From: Methylococcaceae bacterium
GTDB taxonomy: Bacteria > Pseudomonadota > Gammaproteobacteria > Methylococcales > UBA1147
Reading direction: 5' to 3'
NCBI GenBank assembly: GCA_022616595.1
Contig: JAKEEL010000044.1
Span: 1-12,853 of the forward strand
Length of the DNA: 12,853 bases
Part shown: positions 6,707 through 12,161 of the stretch, piece after piece
Layout: each line of letters starts with the position of its first letter
How positions within the stretch are numbered: the stretch's first letter is position 1
Position numbers and translations under genes: made by a program
Notes under the pieces: model-generated
The model's input: the letters and a program-made list of their open reading frames with translations, nothing else
Told to the model about the DNA's origin: nothing
The model's database searches: none

Positions 6707-8437
6707 TCAGGCCAGCTCCCGGTCGCCGATCACCCCCGGAGGCAGGCGCATCTGATTATGGGCCTTGCCCGACTCGACCATCGGATATACATTTTCGGTC
6801 GGATCGGTAATCAGATCGAGAAACACGGTCCGGTCCTTCAGCTTCAAGGATTCCTCCAGAGCCGGCCGGACATCCTCGGGTTTTTCCACGAGCATGCCGA
6901 CATGACCGTAACTTTCAGCCAGTTTCACAAAATCCGGAATCGCGTCCAGATAGGAGTGCGAGTACCGGCTTTCATAGGAAAATTCCTGCCACTGGCGGAC
7001 CATGCCCATGTAGCGGTTGTTCAAATTAACGATCTTGATGCCCGTGCTGTACTGCAACGCGGTCGAAAGTTCCTGGATGCACATCTGGATACTGGCCTCG
7101 CCGGTCACGCAAACCACGTCCGCATCCGGATACCCGAGCTTGACCCCGATCGCCGCGGGCAGGCCGAAGCCCATCGTTCCCAATCCGCCGGAATTGATCC
7201 AACGCCGCGGTTTCGTGAAATGATAGTACTGCGCGGCCCACATCTGGTGCTGCCCCACGTCCGACGTGACATAGGCATCGCCGCCGGTCGCCTCATACAG
7301 TTGCTCGATCACGAACTGCGGCTTGATCAGCTTGCTGGTCCGATCATACGCAAGGCATTTCAAACTCCGCCATTCCTCGATCTGCTTCCACCAGTCCTTG
7401 AGCGCCTTCTTCGAGGGCTTTTTCTTCGCGGTTTTGATCACTTCGATCATATCCTGCAGCACCGATTTGACATCCCCGACGATCGGAATATCGACCCTGA
7501 CGTTCTTCGAGATGGACGCGGGATCGACATCGATATGGATGATTTTCGAATCCGGGCAGAATTCACTGAGCTTGCCGGTCACCCGATCATCAAAGCGGGC
7601 CGCGATCGCGACCAGAACGTCGCAGTCATGCATTGCCATATTCGCTTCATAAGTCCCGTGCATTCCAAGCATACCGACGAACTGAGTGTCGGTCGCGGGA
7701 TAGGCGCCCAATCCCATCAGCGTATTGGTGATCGGATACTCGAGCAAACGGGTGAATTCGGTCAGTTCCTCGGACGCGTTTCCGAGGATCACGCCTCCGC
7801 CGCTGTAGATCATCGGTTTTTCGGCCTCAAGCAGCAAGTCCACCGCTTTCTTGATCTGCCCTTTATGGCCCTTGACCGCGGGATTATAGGAACGCATCAC
7901 GATCTGCTTCGGGTACTTGAAGGGCACCTTGATCGCGGGATCGGTGATATCCTTGGGAATATCCACGACCACCGGACCCGGGCGCCCGGTGGTCGCGACG
8001 ATGAAGGCCTTCTTCATGGTTTCGGCGATCTTGGTTACATCCTTGATCAGAAAGTTGTGCTTCACGCAAGGCCGCGTGATTCCGACCATATCCACTTCCT
8101 GAAAGGCATCGCTGCCGATCACCGGCGAGGGGACTTGACCCGACAGGACAATCATGGGAATGGAATCGAGATAGGCCGTCGCGATACCGGTCACGGCATT
8201 GGTCGCCCCCGGGCCCGAGGTCACCAGCACGACGCCGGGCTTACCGGTGGCCCTGGCATATCCGTCCGCGGCATGGGTGGCACCCTGCTCATGGCGGACC
8301 AGGATATGCCGGATATCCTGCTGCTTGAACAACGCATCATAGATATGAAGCACAGCCCCGCCGGGGTAGCCGAAAATACATTCAACGCCTTCTTCTTTTA
8401 AACACCGGATAACGGTTTCCGCGCCATTCAGATCCAC
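6707..8437 (-). CDS. ilvB: Acetolactate synthase large (catalytic) subunit
   Basis: Thiamine-diphosphate enzyme joining two pyruvates to acetolactate (or pyruvate with 2-oxobutyrate), the shared first step of valine, leucine and isoleucine synthesis. The N-terminal pyrimidine-binding domain carries the catalytic Glu50 in RHEQGATHAADGYARATG. A central FAD domain includes GMLGMHGTYEANMA (255-268). The C-terminal ThDP domain has GEASIQMCIQELSTALQY (446-463) and NN at 473-474. The Mg-ThDP motif reads GEA instead of the usual GDG with 24 residues to NN; GEG-type variants are familiar in gammaproteobacteria. The start is GTG at 8437, with GAAGGT (8445-8450) at good spacing and an in-frame stop 3 nt upstream. 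576 aa is normal. The paralogue name (ilvB or ilvI) cannot be decided. Confidence 0.97.
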   Translation of the reverse strand: MDLNGAETVIRCLKEEGVECIFGYPGGAVLHIYDALFKQQDIRHILVRHEQGATHAADGYARATGKPGVVLVTSGPGATNAVTGIATAYLDSIPMIVLSGQVPSPVIGSDAFQEVDMVGITRPCVKHNFLIKDVTKIAETMKKAFIVATTGRPGPVVVDIPKDITDPAIKVPFKYPKQIVMRSYNPAVKGHKGQIKKAVDLLLEAEKPMIYSGGGVILGNASEELTEFTRLLEYPITNTLMGLGAYPATDTQFVGMLGMHGTYEANMAMHDCDVLVAIAARFDDRVTGKLSEFCPDSKIIHIDVDPASISKNVRVDIPIVGDVKSVLQDMIEVIKTAKKKPSKKALKDWWKQIEEWRSLKCLAYDRTSKLIKPQFVIEQLYEATGGDAYVTSDVGQHQMWAAQYYHFTKPRRWINSGGLGTMGFGLPAAIGVKLGYPDADVVCVTGEASIQMCIQELSTALQYSTGIKIVNLNNRYMGMVRQWQEFSYESRYSHSYLDAIPDFVKLAESYGHVGMLVEKPEDVRPALEESLKLKDRTVFLDLITDPTENVYPMVESGKAHNQMRLPPGVIGDRELA

Positions 8438-8463
8438 AATTCATACCTTCAAACAATCATACA

Positions 8464-8515
8464 AGGCGCCTGACAACGCCTGCTCGGCGGCAGGCCAATC
8501 GGTTTCTTCCACCGA
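8464..8515 (-). promoter_or_regulatory. ilvB 5' leader with competing hairpins
   Basis: Three inverted repeats lie in the ilvB leader: TCGGT/ACCGA (8499-8503 / 8511-8515), GCCTGC/GCAGGC (8478-8483 / 8490-8495) and AGGCG/CGCCT (8464-8468 / 8477-8481). The last two share bases 8478-8481, so only one can form. A 28-codon ORF (GTG at 8527, TGA at 8443-8441) crosses them and ends 3 nt before the ilvB start, but it is not rich in Val, Leu or Ile. A regulatory leader is possible; no T-run terminator is present. Confidence 0.3.
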
Positions 8516-8556
8516 CTCAGGCAACACCTTAATCAGCCGAGAAAAAATGGGGAATC

Positions 8557-8585
8557 ACCCTAATCGTTATTCACCGTTCCGTCAA
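8557..8585 (-). promoter_or_regulatory. Candidate promoter of the ilvBHC operon
   Basis: On the minus strand TTGACG (8585-8580), a 17-nt spacer, then TAGGGT (8562-8557). The -35 matches 5/6 but the -10 only 3/6. It lies back to back with the stronger plus-strand promoter at 8625-8653 and would give a leader of about 110 nt. Confidence 0.3.
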
Positions 8586-8624
8586 GACAATTCTTATCGG
8601 TTGTAGAGAACAAAAAGAAATCAC

Positions 8625-8653
8625 TTGACAACGGGGTCCGCTTTCAATGTAAA
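8625..8653 (+). promoter_or_regulatory. Candidate sigma-70 promoter of the 8692-9729 gene group
   Basis: TTGACA (8625-8630, perfect -35), a 17-nt spacer, then TGTAAA (8648-8653, 4/6). The transcription start would be near 8660, about 30 nt before the small membrane-protein gene. It is divergent from ilvB. Confidence 0.55.
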
Positions 8654-8691
8654 AGTGGACAAATCTATTTGTTGCTAACGCCGTTTGGCCC

Positions 8692-8861
8692 ATGAAAGTC
8701 CTTCTTTTCATTCTGTCCGCGGTTCTAGTCATCGGTGGTAACGCGATGATTTTACTCAGAACTGCAAAAAACCGGATATTCCTGATCCAGTGAAAGCCCC
8801 GGCCCTGAACGATGAAGAACACGGCGCTGAATCGGAGCACTCCGGCCGTCGAACCCGATGA
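8692..8861 (+). CDS. Small single-span membrane protein, read through a -1 shift (frameshifted)
   Basis: From ATG 8692 the zero frame encodes a hydrophobic helix (MKVLLFILSAVLVIGGNAM, then LLRTAKN) and stops at 8791-8793 after 33 aa. At 8766-8772 lies A AAA AAC in phase, a classical -1 slippery heptamer. Slipping back one base (or adding one A to the run of six) gives TAKKPDIPDPVKAPALNDEE and continues to TGA 8859-8861. That makes a 56-aa protein with one N-terminal membrane span, a positively charged anchor and an acidic hydrophilic tail. The shape resembles small gammaproteobacterial membrane proteins of the DUF2897 kind; I am unsure of that family name. The shift may be programmed, a real mutation or a sequencing error. 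The three-span gene starts 21 nt later. No strong ribosome binding site is seen. Confidence 0.6.
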
Positions 8862-8882
8862 ACTCCGGCGTCGACCCGCGCG

Positions 8883-9299
8883 ATGGAAGAGATTGATCGA
8901 GCCGACCCGGGAGCCCGGAGAACGGCGTTCCGGTTTCTGGTAATCGCGACGCTTCTCGGCGCAGGCGCCCTGCTCGCGTTCGAACACTATCGCGAAGCGC
9001 TCCTCGCATGGTTTTCGGCCGATCCTTCCCGCGCCAGATGGAACGTGATTTTCCTGACCCTCGTGCTGGCTTTGTCTCCGCTGCTAATCGCCGCTGCTTG
9101 GGCGTGGACATTCGCGACGCGTGTTGTCCGCGGAAACCGCTATCCGCCCGAGGGCGCCAAGCTGATTCGAGACACACCGGTCGTCCGCGGCGCCGCGGCT
9201 CGGCTGCGCGGACGGGTCCATCAGGCGCTCGCCGGAGTGTTTCTTTTCGCAAGCCTTGGTATCCTGTGGATCCTGTGGCAAGTTTGGCGCTTCGCGTAA
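8883..9299 (+). CDS. Three-span membrane protein of unknown function
   Basis: A 138-aa protein that I do not recognise. It has three predicted membrane helices at about 16-34, 54-76 and 114-134. Between helices 2 and 3 is a basic loop (about 79-113) with NRYPPEGAKLIRDTP followed by an Arg/Ala-rich amphipathic stretch (VVRGAAARLRGRVHQAL). The codon bias fits a real GC-rich gene and no other frame here encodes a plausible protein. It lies between the small membrane gene and DUF1810; the next ATG comes 1 nt after its stop, so the two are probably translationally coupled. The start at 8883 has no good Shine-Dalgarno sequence; it may be reached by ribosomes finishing the preceding frame. Confidence 0.75.
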   Translation: MEEIDRADPGARRTAFRFLVIATLLGAGALLAFEHYREALLAWFSADPSRARWNVIFLTLVLALSPLLIAAAWAWTFATRVVRGNRYPPEGAKLIRDTPVVRGAAARLRGRVHQALAGVFLFASLGILWILWQVWRFA

Positions 9300-9300
9300 A

Positions 9301-9729
9301 ATGAGCGAACATTACGATCTGCAACGATTTATCAAGGCTCAAGACACGGTCTATGAATCGGTCGTCAGCGAATTGACGGCCGGGCAGAAGCGCGGGCATT
9401 GGATGTGGTATATCTTTCCTCAGGTCCAGGGCCTCGGCTCAAGCTCAATGGCGCAAAAGTATGCGATTGCGTCTCGGGAGGAAGCCAAGGCCTACTCGGA
9501 GCACCCGATTCTGGGAACCCGTTTGAGAGAGTGCACTCGGCTTGTCATGAATATAGAAGGGCACAGCGCCGAACAAATATTTCAATATCCAGACCATCTG
9601 AAATTCCGGTCCTGCATGACCTTGTTTGAACACTCCGCAACTGACCATGGCATCTTTCGCGATGCTCTTCTCAAGTACTTCGACGGAAAACCGGATCGGT
9701 TAACGCTCGATATGCTGAAGAAGCGATAG
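9301..9729 (+). CDS. DUF1810 family protein
   Basis: A 142-aa cytosolic protein filling a whole DUF1810 domain. Family marks are YDLQRFIKAQ (5-14), the conserved core KRGHWMWYIFPQVQGLG (30-46), YAIASREEAKAYSEHPILGTRLREC (54-78), the IFQYPDHLKFRSCMTLF region (93-109) and the ending YFDGKPDRLTLDML. The biochemical function of the family is not known to me. An open frame extends to 9256 but overlaps the membrane gene, so the ATG at 9301, which gives the usual family length, is preferred. There is no ribosome binding site; it probably depends on coupling to the upstream gene, whose stop is 1 nt away. Tandem terminator-like hairpins follow. Confidence 0.9.
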   Translation: MSEHYDLQRFIKAQDTVYESVVSELTAGQKRGHWMWYIFPQVQGLGSSSMAQKYAIASREEAKAYSEHPILGTRLRECTRLVMNIEGHSAEQIFQYPDHLKFRSCMTLFEHSATDHGIFRDALLKYFDGKPDRLTLDMLKKR

Positions 9730-9766
9730 ACTGCCTTAGCCCGTATTTCTCACCATTACACAGGTT

Positions 9767-9836
9767 AAAGGCCGCGTCTTTTTGTATAGTGCATACGAAT
9801 TCAGTCGCTTATGCAAAATACGCAGAGCGGCCTTTT
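9767..9836. terminator. Long nested inverted repeat, possible bidirectional terminator
   Basis: AAAGGCCGC (9767-9775) and GCGGCCTTT (9827-9835) are perfect 9-bp arms, with T at 9836 completing a TTTT end on the plus strand. Inside the 51-nt loop a second repeat, TGCATA/TATGCA (9790-9795 / 9810-9815), extends the fold. It lies between converging genes, where a bidirectional terminator is expected. The unusually large loop leaves room for another role, such as a small structured RNA or a remnant repeat. Confidence 0.5.
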
Positions 9837-9846
9837 GAAAACAGAA

Positions 9847-9875
9847 AACCGCAAACCTTGATCGGCGGTTCTTTT
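9847..9875 (+). terminator. Second terminator-like hairpin after the DUF1810 gene
   Basis: AACCGC (9847-9852), a 12-nt loop, then GCGGTT (9865-9870) followed by CTTTT (9871-9875). Its 3' arm and tail repeat those of the preceding hairpin (both end in CTTTTGAAA, at 9832-9840 and 9871-9879), so the two look like tandem terminators. Confidence 0.45.
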
Positions 9876-9902
9876 GAAACCCGGATCTGACCTGACGGAA
9901 AC

Positions 9903-9932
9903 CCGCACCGTGCGGTCAACGGAATACCGCAC
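9903..9932. repeat. Three copies of CCGCAC/GTGCGG forming alternative hairpins
   Basis: CCGCAC (9903-9908), GTGCGGT (9910-9916) and ACCGCAC (9926-9932). The middle copy can pair leftward as a 13-bp palindrome (CCGCAC-C-GTGCGG) or rightward as a perfect 7-bp stem with a 9-nt loop. It lies just beyond the 3' end of the SUMF1 remnant. Confidence 0.5.
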
Positions 9933-9945
9933 TCGATCATCGAAG

Positions 9946-10962
9946 CTAGGTGGACGCAGCACACACGACAGCCGATGTTGTTGTCACGATTGTCGGGGTG
10001 GTCTCTGCCGCGGCACGCGGCGCGCCAACAAACTCGTGAGGTTCCCGAATGTTGCAGGCATCCGCGCGAAGCTCGTCGCCGAATGCGTAAATTCGAGGAT
10101 GGCGGCCGATCCCCCTTGCCGCAGATTCCCACTCCAATTCACCGAGCAAGGTGTACGTTCGGACGCTAACGTCACTCAACCACCGGCAGAACGCGGCCGC
10201 CTCGAAGAACGTTATGCCCACCACCGGTTGCAGCGAATTATTGTATCGCGTAGCGCGCCACCAGAGCGGTTCGGTGACTTTCTTACTTTGAGCGCGCACC
10301 CTGGCCAGATGCGAATCCCACTCCTTGGAGGGAAGCGCCACGGTGTTACGAATTTGATCCTGAAAATCGGGTTCATACGACGTCAGTTTGAGTCGGTCTT
10401 CCAGAACACCTTCTTCGAGTCGCTACTTCCACCAAATCCATGTCTGCGCCCGTCCTTCATTCGTCCCGCGCCCTTCAAAAAAGGCCCGCGCCGCATCGCC
10501 GACCCACCAGCGCGGCTCGGCATAGCCGCCCGCCGCGATAAAACAGCCCCACTCCGCGTTGGTGACCGGGTAAAACCCGATATCGAAGGCCTCAAGTTCC
10601 TGTTCGAAGCGGGTTTCATCATCTAAAGCCTCCGGGGCGTCCAGGCTGCCGAAGGTATAAAGCCCGCGGGGAATTCTGGCCAGCAGCGACCGCCAGGCGA
10701 TCAGCCGTCCTTGTTCGTCGTCGATCCGTTCGTAACTCAGGACCTCCAGCGCGTTCAGGTCTCCGAGGGCCAATCCCGCCGCGATCCGCGCGCGGAGATC
10801 GGCGCCGCCGTCGCGCATCCGCGCCAGCAGTTGCCTTGCGAGATTTTCGCGGGCGACTGGAGACAGCCTGGATTTGGCCGCGCATTGACCCGCGAGCGGC
10901 AGATTGACGGCAGTCAGTTTGCCGACAAACCGGTCGCGGTCGTCGGCCAGATTGAATAGACG
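9946..10962 (-). pseudogene. Decayed SUMF1 / formylglycine-generating-enzyme-like (C-type-lectin fold) gene
   Basis: One frame, read from 10962, encodes a helical region (LFNLADDRDRFVG, PLAGQCAAKSRL, RARIAAGLALGDL) of the kind that precedes SUMF1 domains in large multidomain proteins. A SUMF1 domain then starts at PRGLYTFGS and has the typical IGFYPVTNAEWGCFIAAGGY and RWWVGDAARAFF. After WIWWK comes TAG (10425-10423). The same frame continues beyond it with further SUMF1 sequence (PVVGITFFEAAAFCRWLS, YTLLGELEWESAARG, YAFGDELRADACN) to a stop at 9946. Near 10012-9950 another frame takes over with DHPDNRDNNIGCRVCC, the usual domain end, so a central part (the GNVWEWT and RGGSW region) is missing. 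No start codon or N-terminal part exists upstream (TGA at 10965-10963). The catalytic cysteine region of true FGE is absent. This is a truncated, interrupted gene fragment. Confidence 0.85.
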
Positions 10963-11030
10963 TCAATTCTGAGTAAATCACCTGGGCTTTGCAAGTCATG
11001 ATCATTCGCAATCACCCGCGTGACTGCCAA

Positions 11031-11564
11031 TCACCCCCGCAAACGCCAGATCCTCGCCCGGAGATATTCGGAAGCACCACGCGAGGGGCGGGACTCCACG
11101 AGCGTAAAGGACCGGACCGGCCAGGGGATCGGCTCGATTTCGCGTGGCTCGAAAGGTGCCGGCAATTTTCGAATCAGGGTCAGATGGGGCCGGTAGGCTC
11201 GCTTCTCGATTTCGAGATCCAGGCCTTCCAGCGAGGATTTCAAGGCATCCACCAACTCCAATAATTCATTCGGCACCTCCTTCGGCGCGAGCCATACCAT
11301 TCCTTTTCCGGGAGCCGTTCGAAGCCAGTCCAGGTCCAGATTGAAGGCCCTCGCATCGATTCCGGATACCGCGGCTTCGATGGATGGAATGAGTCGAACC
11401 GCGACATTGCCGAGAAATACCAGGGTCACGTGCAGGTTTTCGGCCGGAGTCCAGCGGCCGATATGCGGACAATAGTCTTTTCTCGACCGCTCCAAGCGCT
11501 CGCGGATCTTTTTCTGCGGCCAGATCGCGAAAAACAGGCGCTTGCTACTTACTGCCGCTGTCAT
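11031..11564 (-). CDS. thpR: RNA 2',3'-cyclic phosphodiesterase ThpR (2'-5' RNA ligase family)
   Basis: Member of the 2H phosphoesterase family, which opens 2',3'-cyclic phosphates (and in vitro can join 2'-5' RNA ends). The two catalytic H-x-T-x motifs are HVTL (45-48) in LHVTLVFLGN and HLTL (127-130) in RPHLTLIRK. The family start KRLFFAIWP (8-16) is also clear. From ATG 11564 the protein is 177 aa, like E. coli ThpR (176 aa). The frame stays open to 11654, but that longer start would lie deep inside pncC. The chosen ATG overlaps the end of pncC by 20 nt, so the two are probably co-translated. Its exact physiological RNA substrate is not known. Confidence 0.93.
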   Translation of the reverse strand: MTAAVSSKRLFFAIWPQKKIRERLERSRKDYCPHIGRWTPAENLHVTLVFLGNVAVRLIPSIEAAVSGIDARAFNLDLDWLRTAPGKGMVWLAPKEVPNELLELVDALKSSLEGLDLEIEKRAYRPHLTLIRKLPAPFEPREIEPIPWPVRSFTLVESRPSRGASEYLRARIWRLRG

Positions 11565-12042
11565 AGACCGATAAAATACCCTTGAATACGATCTCCACCG
11601 CGTGCTCGCGCACGGCTCTGCGGTCTCCGGGGAAATGGTGTACTGCGGTTTCACAGTCCTGTCCCGCGAGTTGCCAGGCGAACCAGACCGTCCCGACCGG
11701 CTTGTCTTCGGTTTCCCCGTCCGGCCCCGCGATTCCGCTTACCGCGACCGCGAACTGGGCCATGCTGCGGGTCAGGGCTCCCGCCGCCATTTGCCGAACG
11801 GTTTCGCGGCTCACGGCGCCGTACCGGACCAGGTCAAGCTCCGATACGCCCAGCAATTCGATCTTGGCCTGGTTGGAATAGGTCACGAAGCCGCGCTCGA
11901 ACCATTGCGAACTTCCGGCCACGTCGGTCACACATTTGGCGACCCAGCCGCCGGTGCACGACTCGGCGGTCACCAGCTTGTGTCGGTTATCGAGAAGCTT
12001 TCTGCCGATTTCCTCCGCAAGCGAATACAATACATGGTTCAT
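11545..12042 (-). CDS. pncC: Nicotinamide-nucleotide amidase PncC (CinA C-terminal domain family)
   Basis: Hydrolyses nicotinamide mononucleotide to nicotinate mononucleotide and ammonia, recycling the NMN made by NAD-dependent DNA ligase. Family motifs are TAESCTGGWVAK (25-36), ERGFVTYSNQAK (49-60), SGIAGPDG (102-109) and KPVGTVWFAW (114-123). At 165 aa it equals E. coli PncC and lacks the CinA N-terminal domain. The ATG at 12042 is chosen over a TTG at 12069 because it gives the family length; AGAGGA lies about 12 nt upstream, slightly far. mutS diverges 119 nt away, a common gammaproteobacterial neighbour. recA, which often follows, is not in this window; thpR follows instead. Confidence 0.95.
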   Translation of the reverse strand: MNHVLYSLAEEIGRKLLDNRHKLVTAESCTGGWVAKCVTDVAGSSQWFERGFVTYSNQAKIELLGVSELDLVRYGAVSRETVRQMAAGALTRSMAQFAVAVSGIAGPDGETEDKPVGTVWFAWQLAGQDCETAVHHFPGDRRAVREHAVEIVFKGILSVYDSGSK

Positions 12043-12094
12043 CAGTGCCGCGATCCTCTTTCGAAACAAACCGGAACGGGCCTAGCCTTTTCTC

Positions 12095-12118
12095 GGCGGA
12101 AACCGATATCATTCCGCC
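12095..12118. repeat. Inverted repeat in the pncC-mutS divergent region
   Basis: GGCGGAA (12095-12101), a 10-nt loop, then TTCCGCC (12112-12118): perfect 7-bp arms. It lies midway between the two divergent starts, so it could be an operator or sit in a 5' leader. I could not place a convincing promoter for either gene here. Confidence 0.4.
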
Positions 12119-12161
12119 TTCGCCGACCCGGATCGGTGATCAATCTTAGCAGGATTCCCGG

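Noticed and set aside
6698..8401. Very long plus-strand open frame (567 codons) opposite ilvB
   Set aside because: It mirrors the ilvB coding sequence codon for codon, is rich in His/Arg/Asp as antisense shadows of GC-rich genes are, and has no recognisable domain.
8752..9399. Minus-strand frame of 215 codons opposite the small membrane genes
   Set aside because: Low-complexity Arg-rich shadow; the plus strand has clear membrane helices and a promoter.
9760..9845. Integron attC site (GTTAAAG near an inverted repeat)
   Set aside because: The core boxes point the wrong way, the GTTRRRY and RYYYAAC ends are not both present, and no integrase or cassette array is seen.
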